The notes under the pieces: generated by a model | What the model was told of the DNA's origin: nothing | What the model saw: only the letters and a program-made list of their open reading frames with translations | Database searches by the model: none | Translations under genes and position numbers: made by a program | Assembly: GCF_035916875.1 (NCBI RefSeq) | Contig: NZ_JAXUHN010000073.1 | Coordinates: 14,722-78,721 of the forward strand | Reading direction: 5' to 3' | Length of the DNA stretch: 64,000 bases | Source: Methylomicrobium sp035916875 | GTDB lineage: Bacteria > Pseudomonadota > Gammaproteobacteria > Methylococcales > Methylomonadaceae | Shown: one piece after another, positions 1 through 7,538 of the stretch | How the letters are laid out: the number at the start of each line of letters is the position of its first letter | Numbering within the stretch: the stretch's first letter is position 1

Positions 1-713
1 TCCCGGTGCTTCGTCACCGCTGTCTCGCCGGCGTGATATATGCTGATTATGCAGTCAAGCAAAAAGCGATGAGCGGGCGCATCCTCGAAGAGATCGTATC
101 GGTCGCCGATCAATTAGGCATCGCGCTGGCGAATGCACAGCATTACGAAATGCAGCGGCAGCAGGCGCAACTGGATTCCCTGACGCAGATCTATAATAGG
201 CGGATGCTCGAATTTTCGTTGAACAATATTTTTCAGCGGCCCGCCGGCGAACTTAAAAAGATAGCCTTGGGCTTTGTCGATATCGACCGTTTCAAGTTGT
301 TCAACGATCAATGCGGGCATCAGAAAGGGGATGAAATAATCCGACTGGTCGCCGACATGCTGAAGCGTCTGACTCGGCCCGGCGATTTGATCGGGCGTTT
401 CGGCGGCGAGGAGTTTTTATTCGTGCTGACGGATACCGACGAAGAGGAGGTTCGGGCTTATGCCGAGCGCATTCGTTCGGAGATTGCCAGTCGGGGCGAA
501 ATCATGAAGTCGCGGTTTCATCAATTGGATATGACGGTCAGTATCGGTGTGGCGCTGTACCAGCCGGATTTCGGGCATTACTCCGAGTTGATCGCCGCGG
601 CCGACCAAGCGATGTACCGCGCTAAGATGGCAGGCCGTAACCGCGTGATTTTATTCAATCATCTGCCTCCCGGCGATAAGCCGCCTGCGAGCCAGCGCAG
701 GCGGGAAGACTAA
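1..713 (+). CDS. GGDEF diguanylate cyclase, 5' truncated by window edge
   Basis: C-terminal part of a diguanylate cyclase, which makes c-di-GMP from two GTP. The reading frame is open to the window edge (frame of base 3), so the true start lies outside. The first ~50 residues (SVADQLGIALANAQHYE) look like the end of a GAF sensor domain and its linking helix. The GGDEF domain follows, with active-site GGEEF at nt 402-416 and an intact inhibitory I-site RxxD (RPGD, nt 375-386) five residues upstream, so the enzyme should be active and product-inhibited. The tail is a short charged extension. Calling the sensor part GAF is a family-based inference because most of it is missing. Confidence 0.93.
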   Translation, partial: PVLRHRCLAGVIYADYAVKQKAMSGRILEEIVSVADQLGIALANAQHYEMQRQQAQLDSLTQIYNRRMLEFSLNNIFQRPAGELKKIALGFVDIDRFKLFNDQCGHQKGDEIIRLVADMLKRLTRPGDLIGRFGGEEFLFVLTDTDEEEVRAYAERIRSEIASRGEIMKSRFHQLDMTVSIGVALYQPDFGHYSELIAAADQAMYRAKMAGRNRVILFNHLPPGDKPPASQRRRED

Positions 714-751
714 GAAAGGATGGTCCCCGACCGCCCTGGATATTAAGAATA

Positions 752-1450
752 TCAACCCGTCTCTAGCGTCATACCGGTTTGTATTGCCTTTTTAATGTGT
801 TTAACCGCTTCGCCATCCAGATTTGCAGTTCTTTTATGCTGAATGCATAACGCGCCTCTGAAACCGAGGTAGTCCGGTTGAAAGCGGAGCAGGGCCGGTA
901 TATCGGTTAAACGTAGCGAGCCGGCCAGGCCGCAGAGCAAATTGTGACTTTTGGCCGTATCGACGAAGCGTTCGATCACGTTGAGCGGAATGGCATGCGT
1001 CAACGAGCCTCGGTTTTTGTCCATCGTATCCAGCATTACCCCCGCAAATCCAGCCTGTTGCAGAGTTTCGACAAAAGTCGGGTCGGGCTGCGTATCCGCG
1101 AACAATACTGCGATCAATGGGTATTGTTTTTGCGTCAGTTCGGCTAACTTTTGCACGACGCCGAGCCAGTCGCCGCCCGGAAAAAAGCCGATCTTGATGT
1201 AATCGACGCGGGTTGCGGCCATCGCCAGCACGGCATCGCCGATTAAAGCCGGCTGCATCGGCAGGTCGCCGACCGTGGCGCTGATTGGAGTTCTTCCCGC
1301 GCACCAGGCGCGGATTTGTGCGATCGTTTCAAGGGGCAATGCGCCGAGAGCGCCTGCTTCCGGTTGCTTCAGGTCGATGATGTCGGCGCCCGCCTGATAG
1401 ACCAGTTTGGCTTCCGCGAGGCTATTCACGCTGGCCAGCATTCGGGTCAT
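752..1450 (-). CDS. mfnB: MfnB-type (5-formylfuran-3-yl)methyl phosphate synthase
   Basis: TIM-barrel enzyme (formerly DUF556) that in the family condenses two glyceraldehyde-3-phosphates to the furan precursor of methanofuran; methylotrophic bacteria use an analogue of this cofactor in the tetrahydromethanopterin-linked formaldehyde oxidation path. About 232 residues, usual family length. Visible: IIDLKQPEAGALGA with Lys28 and DYIKIGFF with Lys86, matching the two family active-site lysines. An upstream in-frame start exists at 1495, but the ATG at 1450 overlaps the TGA of the upstream DUF447 gene (ATGA), indicating translational coupling, and gives the canonical start MTRMLASVN. The family assignment is strong; the methanofuran role in this organism is inference. 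Confidence 0.88.
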   Translation of the reverse strand: MTRMLASVNSLAEAKLVYQAGADIIDLKQPEAGALGALPLETIAQIRAWCAGRTPISATVGDLPMQPALIGDAVLAMAATRVDYIKIGFFPGGDWLGVVQKLAELTQKQYPLIAVLFADTQPDPTFVETLQQAGFAGVMLDTMDKNRGSLTHAIPLNVIERFVDTAKSHNLLCGLAGSLRLTDIPALLRFQPDYLGFRGALCIQHKRTANLDGEAVKHIKKAIQTGMTLETG

Positions 1451-2010
1451 GCATGCACTCCTTTTTTGAAGGCTTCGATATGGGCAATCAACCATGCCCA
1501 GGCTTCCTGCTCTCTGGGACCGGCGGTTTTTTCGACGCCGATTCGCAAATAGTCGATCTCTCTGTCAATCTGCTCTATCGGCAGCCTATTCAGGCGGCTG
1601 ACCAGAATCGCCGCTTCGAGCACCGAGTATTGGGCGCGGTTGTAGCCCTTGAATGGTGCATGGTTGGCTTCGCACACAGGACGGCAGAAAAATTTCGGAC
1701 GGACGGGGTCTTCTTCAATCCGTATGACTTTGACTTCGCTATGCGCAAGCGCCGAGGCGAGTACATGGCCGGCAATCATTTCGGCCGGCTTGAGCGGCCA
1801 GTCGCGCCGGCCGGTCAGGCAGCCGGCAAATACCCGGACGTCGTCGCAATAGTTGATCACCGCGGTTTGGGTTGCGGTCAGATTGTCGAGCGTGGCGGAA
1901 GGGCGAAAAGGCAGGATAACCAGTTCCTCGTTATCGGAATGGATGCCCATCGGCGCGATGTGAGGCTGTCCCGCGAGGTTTTGGGTCGTAACAATCGTTT
2001 CCAGAATCAT
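1447..2010 (-). CDS. DUF447 family protein, C1-metabolism associated
   Basis: About 187 residues, starting MILETIVTTQNLAGQ and containing HIAPMGI, typical of the DUF447 family, which has a flavin-reductase-like split-barrel fold and occurs in methanogens and in methylotrophs with the tetrahydromethanopterin pathway. The exact reaction is unknown. The ATG at 2010 fits the family N-terminus better than the longer frame opening at 2070, whose extra 20 residues look like read-through of leader DNA. It overlaps the start of mfnB by four bases, so the two are very probably co-translated. The pair is one of the clearest signs in the window of methylotrophic metabolism. Confidence 0.8.
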   Translation of the reverse strand: MILETIVTTQNLAGQPHIAPMGIHSDNEELVILPFRPSATLDNLTATQTAVINYCDDVRVFAGCLTGRRDWPLKPAEMIAGHVLASALAHSEVKVIRIEEDPVRPKFFCRPVCEANHAPFKGYNRAQYSVLEAAILVSRLNRLPIEQIDREIDYLRIGVEKTAGPREQEAWAWLIAHIEAFKKGVHA

Positions 2011-2098
2011 GAAGAAAAAAATAAACTGCAAATGTCCGGCTATCGTAGAGCAAGATGCGCTCCGAGTCATTTAAAAAAAAAGCGGCGTCGCGCTGCGA

Positions 2099-3043
<945 letters not shown>

Positions 3044-3120
3044 CGGTGGCTTGCGGTTGCTCGGAGGAAGGGGATGGTAGAAAAAGCAGAGCAGGGATGA
3101 CTTAGAATTTTCAGCAGAAC

Positions 3121-3135
3121 GGGGTTTGCAACCCC
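3121..3135. repeat. short palindrome, GGGTTTG-core family (copy 1)
   Basis: GGGGTTTGCAACCCC, an imperfect palindrome in the miaA leader. It shares the GGGTTTGnAA-CCC core with copies at 3179, 12551, 31352, 31539, 32670, 34697 and 34762. Confidence 0.6.
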
Positions 3136-3178
3136 ATTCTGAATGTTTCAAGCCAACTTCACGGATTCAATAAACGTG

Positions 3179-3203
3179 CGAACGGATTTACAAAACCCGT
3201 TCG
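3179..3203. repeat. short palindrome, GGGTTTG-core family (copy 2)
   Basis: Arms CGAACGG and CCGTTCG around an A/T-rich centre, 44 bases beyond copy 1, between miaA and the convergent end of the next minus-strand gene. Two copies close together resemble the BIME arrangement of REP elements. Confidence 0.6.
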
Positions 3204-3238
3204 GCGGCGTTGTAGGAAAAACTTCGTGCTGAATGTCA

Positions 3239-3670
3239 CTATCGTTGCAGATACGGATACGGGAGTGACCTATCGCCCAATGGTCTGACAAAAGTGTAAG
3301 CGGCTGGATTATTGACCAGAATGTCAAATGCTTGCGGGAACGCATCATGTGGCCTGGGTATTGACGCCAGCGCGATTAACGGCGATATGCCCACGACCAG
3401 TCCCGCGCCGGCGATGGTTACGGCCAAACCGATCGGTCGGTAAATCAGGATGTCCAGCAGCGTAAAACCCGGGTCTGCCTTGAAAGGACGCAGCACGTAA
3501 TTAGGCGGTGGAGGTGGCAAATAGGCTGGGGGCGGCGCGTAGTAGGGATAGGGGGCTGCGGATTGATTTGTCACGGGCGGCGGATAGTTTCTGTCCGCTG
3601 TCTCTTGGGCAAAGAGGGGCGGGCTGATTGCCGCCGACATTACAAAAATGGCGCCATAGATATGCTTCAT
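3239..3670 (-). CDS. secreted proline/tyrosine-rich small protein, unknown
   Basis: About 143 residues. Starting at the ATG at 3670, the N-terminus (MKHIYGAIFVMSAAISPP then LFAQ) is a good signal peptide with an A-Q cleavage site. The mature part opens with a low-complexity stretch of Pro and Tyr (YPYYAPPPAYLPPPPPN), then has a hydrophobic segment (IGLAVTIAGAGLVVGISPLIALASI) that may be one membrane helix. I do not recognise a family. The alternative start at 3733 would put 21 extra residues before the signal peptide and is disfavoured. Probably cell-envelope located. Confidence 0.6.
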   Translation of the reverse strand: MKHIYGAIFVMSAAISPPLFAQETADRNYPPPVTNQSAAPYPYYAPPPAYLPPPPPNYVLRPFKADPGFTLLDILIYRPIGLAVTIAGAGLVVGISPLIALASIPRPHDAFPQAFDILVNNPAAYTFVRPLGDRSLPYPYLQR

Positions 3671-3882
3671 AATGTTTCGGACTCGGATTTGCATGATGCC
3701 GCCGAAGTTAGCCGAGTTTGCCACCAATGTCAAGCCAACCGTTCAGCACCGAACGCAACTCGGGCGGTTTGAAAAAATTCGATCCGCGCCGCCCAAATTT
3801 TTATCGGCTGCTATACTTGGATGTCAAAAACCCTATGATGCATAGAGTTATTGTCAAACGCAAGACGTGGTTGGGGGACAAC

Positions 3883-4359
3883 ATGATCAATGATATGAAG
3901 CCGGAAGACGTAGTCGGCGAATTCCGGGAAGTTACGCTAAATTTGTTCGGCGGCATGCAACGTAAAGTGTTATATACCGAGATCGAAACTCCCTATCCGG
4001 ACGGCAAACTGATCGTGTCGACGACCGATCCGAGCGGGGTCATCACGCATGTGAATCAGTCTTTTGTTGAGATGTCCGGCTATACCGAAGCGGAGTTGAT
4101 CGGTGCATCGCATTCGATATTGCGGCACCCCGACATGCCGCCGGCCGCCTTCAAAGACCTGTGGGATACGGTCAAAAGGGGCGAGAAATGGCAGGGCTTC
4201 GTCAAAAATCTGCGCAAGGACGGCGGCTATTATTGGGTTAAGGCGACCGTGATTCCGAATATTCGTAAAGGCGTGGTCGTCGGTTATACCTCGGTGCGCC
4301 GGAAACCTTCCCGCACGAAGGTGGAAGAATGCCGTAGGCTTTATCCCTCATTATTTTGA
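3883..4359 (+). CDS. stand-alone PAS domain protein (Aer-like PAS)
   Basis: About 158 residues and almost entirely one PAS domain: TTDPSGVITHVNQSFVEMSG, then an RHPDMP segment and W-x-GFVKNLRKDGGYYWV, the pattern of the flavin-binding PAS of the aerotaxis receptor Aer. There is no kinase, methyl-accepting or GGDEF output domain, so it may act by binding a partner. The ATG at 3883 follows a GGGGGA ribosome site; the frame opens earlier at 3718 but without any family similarity. Twelve bases downstream starts a PhnD-like binding protein, suggesting a two-gene sensing unit. Flavin binding is inferred. Confidence 0.82.
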   Translation: MINDMKPEDVVGEFREVTLNLFGGMQRKVLYTEIETPYPDGKLIVSTTDPSGVITHVNQSFVEMSGYTEAELIGASHSILRHPDMPPAAFKDLWDTVKRGEKWQGFVKNLRKDGGYYWVKATVIPNIRKGVVVGYTSVRRKPSRTKVEECRRLYPSLF

Positions 4360-4371
4360 TCAGGAAATTCC

Positions 4372-5118
4372 ATGTCCTTTCTGTTTACCGTTAGTCCAGA
4401 TTTTACGCCCGATCATCTGTCCGGCTGGTATATCTTCAATACCTGGCTGCAAAAGCAAACCGGCGTACCTATTCATTTGGAAATGTACAACGATTTCAAC
4501 ACGCAACGCGAGGCTATCGCTCAAAACAAGATCAGTCTGATCTATGCAAATCCCTATGATGCGGCGATGCTGGTCAGGGAAAAGGGGTTTCTCCCGCTGG
4601 TCAAGCCGGTCGGCGAATCCGACGAGGCGATCATTGCGGTCGGCGCGGGCAATCCTGTCGATGATGTGGCGGAGTTGACGCCGGGAGTCAAAGTGGCGTT
4701 TACCGACGATCCGGATGTCAAAATGATGGGCATGATCATGCTCGAACCGGGCGATCTGAATGCGCAAAACGTGCAAAGCCTGTCGTGCGATACCTATGTT
4801 CAGGTCGCCAAGCATTTGCTGCGTGGCGATGCCGATGTCGGCATCTTTCTGGCCGAAGCCTTCGATGATTTATCCGAGATGGTCAAGAAGCAGCTCACAA
4901 TATTGGTGCGCAGCCAGATCAGCGTGATCCATCACTCGCTGATGATTGGGCCGGGACTGCTCGATCAACGCGAGAAGTTTCAGCAATATTTGATCGGAAT
5001 GGCGGGCGACGAGAAAGGGTTGGGGGTTTTGGAAAGCCTGGGTTTCAAGGCTTGGGAAAAGGTCGATGACGAAGAGATGGAATTCATGATCGATCTGATG
5101 GATACCTTGAGCGTTTAA
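4372..5118 (+). CDS. PhnD-like substrate-binding protein without signal peptide
   Basis: 248 residues resembling the PhnD/phosphonate-type periplasmic binding fold: VSPDFTPDHLSGWYIFNTWL, then ISLIYANPYDAAMLVREKGF (the usual 'D-x-A/Y-NPYD' segment) and a hinge-like crossover at ~110-190. Unlike transporter PhnD proteins (~300 residues) it has no leader peptide and no permease or ATPase genes nearby, so it should be cytoplasmic and act as a ligand sensor rather than in transport. It directly follows the PAS protein, probably in one transcript. The ligand is unknown. The start is ATG with AGGAAATTCC upstream. Confidence 0.75.
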   Translation: MSFLFTVSPDFTPDHLSGWYIFNTWLQKQTGVPIHLEMYNDFNTQREAIAQNKISLIYANPYDAAMLVREKGFLPLVKPVGESDEAIIAVGAGNPVDDVAELTPGVKVAFTDDPDVKMMGMIMLEPGDLNAQNVQSLSCDTYVQVAKHLLRGDADVGIFLAEAFDDLSEMVKKQLTILVRSQISVIHHSLMIGPGLLDQREKFQQYLIGMAGDEKGLGVLESLGFKAWEKVDDEEMEFMIDLMDTLSV

Positions 5119-5154
5119 CTTTGCAGAGTATTAAGGAAAGCGAGCATTTGGGAG

Positions 5155-5452
5155 TGATCTTGCCGGTTGTTCACAGGCACATCGCTAAGCGACATTTTTA
5201 AGCTCAAAAGCTTCAGGGGACATATAACCCAATTTTGAATTTGTAAACAACGCTAGAAATTCTTACACCTAAATCCTTCGCGACTTGCGGCACGCCATGC
5301 CATTTCGCCCGTTCCAAGGCTTGTTCTTTAAACTGCTGCGTATAGCGATTGCGTTTGGTGGATTCGGTTTCTAATTTGTTCGTTTTCATATGACTCCTCA
5401 GGGATAGAGATTATTCTTTTAGCTGAGTGCCTGTGAAATCGTGGCAAGATCA
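5155..5452 (-). mobile_element. collapsed IS3-type insertion element (MITE-like, 298 bp)
   Basis: Terminal inverted repeats of 26 bp at 5155-5180 and 5427-5452: TGATCTTGCC and TCACAGGCAC match perfectly at both ends, separated by six mostly mismatched bases (21/26 overall). Between them lies only the first ~58 codons of an IS3-type OrfA on the minus strand; orfB is gone. No clear target duplication is seen (flanks GAG and TAA). Confidence 0.75.
5213..5389 (-). pseudogene. truncated IS3-family transposase OrfA
   Basis: The ATG at 5389 opens a 58-codon frame beginning MKTNKLETESTKRNRYTQ and containing FKEQALERA and GVPQVAKDLGV, which is the helix-turn-helix N-terminus of IS3-family OrfA. It ends after KIGLYVP instead of running ~90-100 residues, and no OrfB follows. 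It lies inside the 26-bp inverted repeats at 5155 and 5427, so it is the remnant of the element's own gene. Confidence 0.75.
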
Positions 5453-5512
5453 TAAAGAAATTGCCGTTGGCTGATTTACATAATTCCAGTTGGCAACTTT
5501 GGACTGGAATAC

Positions 5513-6370
5513 TCAATCCTGATGCCTATGCGCATCCGCAGGCAATTTGGCGAAGACAGGGTGATTGGCGAGTTGATAGCATTCAGGATAAAAAACGCCG
5601 CCCATATACAGGCCGTGGGGCGGGGCGGTGATGCCGGCCAGGGCGCGCTTCTTGACGTTCAGCAGTTCCCGTGTCCAGTCGACCGGCTGCTTGCGGGCCC
5701 CGATCGCGATCAGGGTGCCGGCGATATTGCGTACCATGTGGTGTAAAAACGCATTCGCGGCGATGTCCATGATCACGCGATCGCCCTCGCGGTACACCTC
5801 GACGAAATGCACTTGCCGAAACGGGCTTTTGGACTGGCAGCCCTGGGCGCGGAACGAGGAAAAATCGTGGTGGCCTATCAGGGATTGCGCCGCCCGGTGC
5901 ATCAGGTCCGCGTCCAGCGGCGCATGGCACCAGGTCGTTTGCGTCGGCGTCAGCGCCGACTTGACCGGCCGGTTCAGGATGATGTAGCGGTAGAAGCGCG
6001 CGATCGCGCTGTAGCGCGCGTGAAAGTCGCCAATCGCCGGTTTTGCCCAGAGGATTCGCACGTCGTCGGGCAGGTGGGTGTTGCCGCCCATCACCCAGGA
6101 ATACGATTCCCGTTCGGCTGTCGTGTCGAAATGCACGACCTGTTCGAGCGCATGCACGCCGGCGTCGGTCCGCCCCGCGCAAATCACGGTGACCGGTTCA
6201 TTCGCGACTTTCGCCAGCGCCAGCTCCAGCGTGGATTGAATGCTGCGCTTTTCTGCTTGAGTTTGCCAGCCGCAAAAAGCGTTGCCGTCGTATTCGATGC
6301 CGAGGGCGATGCGCAAATGCCCTCTCCTGAGGGAGAGGGTTGGGTGAGGGGAAATTAAAGAATCACTCAT
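5513..6370 (-). CDS. truA: tRNA pseudouridine synthase A
   Basis: Makes pseudouridine at positions 38-40 of the tRNA anticodon stem-loop. 285 residues as drawn, with catalytic Asp69 in CAGRTDAGVHAL, the family's IALGIEYDG entry strand and the C-terminal HHMVRNIAGTL. The start is odd. The ATG at 6370 overlaps the TGA of the DUF559 gene, and residues 7-17 (SPHPTLSLRRG) are a translation of the palindromic repeat at 6320-6351. The alternative is the TTG at 6316 (MRIALGIEYDG), preceded at good distance by AGGAGAGGG, which is itself part of the repeat. The second start gives the more usual TruA N-terminus; the sequence alone does not decide. Confidence 0.94.
   Translation of the reverse strand: MSDSLISPHPTLSLRRGHLRIALGIEYDGNAFCGWQTQAEKRSIQSTLELALAKVANEPVTVICAGRTDAGVHALEQVVHFDTTAERESYSWVMGGNTHLPDDVRILWAKPAIGDFHARYSAIARFYRYIILNRPVKSALTPTQTTWCHAPLDADLMHRAAQSLIGHHDFSSFRAQGCQSKSPFRQVHFVEVYREGDRVIMDIAANAFLHHMVRNIAGTLIAIGARKQPVDWTRELLNVKKRALAGITAPPHGLYMGGVFYPECYQLANHPVFAKLPADAHRHQD
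6320..6351. repeat. palindromic repeat R1 inside the 5' end of truA
   Basis: Hairpin CCCTCTCC-TGA-GGGAGAGGG followed by TTGGGTGAGGGG. The segment 6333-6349 (GAGAGGGTTGGGTGAGG) is a perfect inverted match of 6736-6752 on the other side of the DUF559 gene. It overlaps the first codons, or the ribosome site, of truA. Confidence 0.85.
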
Positions 6371-6713
6371 TCTTATCCGTAATTTTTAAAATAGCCAAAC
6401 GGATAGACTCAAGAACTCCTTCCAAATTATCTATCACATCATTATTCCAAAAGCGTATGACTTTGAATCCTCGTTGTTCAAGAAATATGTCGCGCTGGTT
6501 ATCGTAGAGCTTTTGTTCGGTGTGCTGACTACCATCCAATTCGATGATTAGTTTTAGGTCGAGGCAAGCAAAATCGGCAATATAGGGAGCAATAGGGAAT
6601 TGCCTGCGAAACTTATAGTTATAAAAACGGCGGTTGCGCAATTGTTGCCATAAAAGCTGCTCTACGTCTGTCTGGTCGCTTCTGAGCGATCTGGCTTTTT
6701 CTGTTAAATTCAT
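6363..6713 (-). CDS. DUF559 family (Vsr/restriction-endonuclease-like) protein
   Basis: 116 residues, full family length. DUF559 proteins have a PD-(D/E)xK-like nuclease fold related to very-short-patch-repair endonucleases; the usual pieces are visible: RSDQTDVEQLLWQQLRNRR, FRRQFPIAPYIADFAC, then LKLIIELDGSQH (the E-x-D catalytic strand) and GFKVIRFWNNDV. Substrate and role are unknown for the family. The gene is bracketed by a perfect 17-bp inverted repeat (6333-6349 and 6736-6752), and its stop overlaps the first ATG of truA. Base composition is visibly more A/T-rich than truA or rlmD, pointing to arrival from elsewhere. It may be the gene of a small repeat-bounded mobile unit. Confidence 0.85.
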   Translation of the reverse strand: MNLTEKARSLRSDQTDVEQLLWQQLRNRRFYNYKFRRQFPIAPYIADFACLDLKLIIELDGSQHTEQKLYDNQRDIFLEQRGFKVIRFWNNDVIDNLEGVLESIRLAILKITDKNE

Positions 6714-6735
6714 AAGGTTGATGGTTTTGATTTCT

Positions 6736-6813
6736 CCTCACCCAACCCTCTCGGCAACTGCTCCTGCGTTGCTCTACTTGCCTGCATCCATGCAGGCATC
6801 CATTTGGAGAGGG
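6736..6813. repeat. palindromic repeat R2, interrupted by a nested insert
   Basis: Begins CCTCACCCAACCCTCTC (inverted copy of R1) and resumes with GGAGAGGGC at 6805-6813. The ~52 bases between (from 6753) replace the normal short loop and contain another palindrome, TGCCTGCATCCATGCAGGCA. This reads as one repeat inserted in the loop of another. Confidence 0.7.
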
Positions 6814-6866
6814 CTTTTATCGCTCCCACTCTCTGCGTCACTGCCATTAAGTTAGAGCGGTTATCT

Positions 6867-6900
6867 CCCTCTCCCTCCGGGAGAGGGGCGGGGTGAGGGG
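6867..6900. repeat. palindromic repeat R3
   Basis: CCCTCTCCCTCCGGGAGAGG followed by GGCGGGGTGAGGGG, same orientation as R1. Forms a head-to-head pair with R4. Confidence 0.8.
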
Positions 6901-6931
6901 AATAAAATAAGGAAAAATGCTTTATTTTGAT

Positions 6932-6966
6932 CCCCTCATCCCAGCCTTCTCCCGGAGGGAGAAGGA
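6932..6966. repeat. palindromic repeat R4
   Basis: CCCCTCATCCCAGCC followed by TTCTCCCGGAGGGAGAAGG, opposite orientation to R3. R3 and R4, 31 bases apart, could together fold as a long cruciform. The rest of 6714-7047 holds no gene that I can support. Confidence 0.8.
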
Positions 6967-7047
6967 GTGAGCTATCGTAACTTAACGACATTCTGGAGAG
7001 GGCTTGTTCCGCCCTGATATGTGTGAGCCGTGACTCATCAGGCCGCG

Positions 7048-7536
7048 TCAGTCTTCATGGATATAAACTTTGATTCCCGCTTCGACGCGGTCGAACAATT
7101 CCAGCACATCGGCATTGAACATCCTAATGCAGCCGTGCGATTCGGGTTTGCCCCGCATCAGTTCGTCCGGCGTGCCATGGATGTAGATATAACGCCAGGC
7201 GCTGTCGACTTCGCGGTAGCGGTTCTTGCCGGGTTCGAGGCCACCGAGCCAGAGGATGCGGCTCAGAATCCAGTCGCGCTCGGTGTTAAGGCGGCCGAGT
7301 TCAGGGCTGTAGATTTCGCCGGTCGGACGGCGACCCTTGAACACGGTATGGACAGGCTGATCCCGCCCGATTTTCGCGCGGACTCTATGCCAGCCTCTTG
7401 GCGTGCATTCGCTGCCTCTCCGCTCGCCGGGGCCGTTCTTAGCGGTCGAGACCGGATAAGTTTTAACAGCGTGGCCGTTCTCGATCAGCGCCATACATTG
7501 CTTGCCGATCGAAACGTCGAGGTAAAAATCGACCAT
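7048..7536 (-). CDS. L,D-transpeptidase, YkuD domain
   Basis: 162 residues, essentially a bare YkuD catalytic domain that cross-links or edits peptidoglycan stem peptides via a cysteine thioester. Active-site motif: HGTPDELMRGKPESHGCIRM, with His134 and Cys136. The start MVDFYLDVSIGKQ at 7536 begins two bases after the stop of rlmD, so translation is probably coupled; the same frame stays open for 240 more codons across rlmD, but that is antiparallel-free overlap without similarity and is not coding. No signal peptide is visible, which is unusual for an enzyme that must act in the periplasm; ErfK-type proteins usually carry one. A start further inside rlmD cannot be excluded. Confidence 0.88.
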   Translation of the reverse strand: MVDFYLDVSIGKQCMALIENGHAVKTYPVSTAKNGPGERRGSECTPRGWHRVRAKIGRDQPVHTVFKGRRPTGEIYSPELGRLNTERDWILSRILWLGGLEPGKNRYREVDSAWRYIYIHGTPDELMRGKPESHGCIRMFNADVLELFDRVEAGIKVYIHED

Positions 7537-7538
7537 TC

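Noticed and set aside
6710..6991. Minus-strand frame of 93 codons
   Set aside because: It is a translation of palindromic repeats R2-R4 (SPHPAPLPEGEG type), not a gene.
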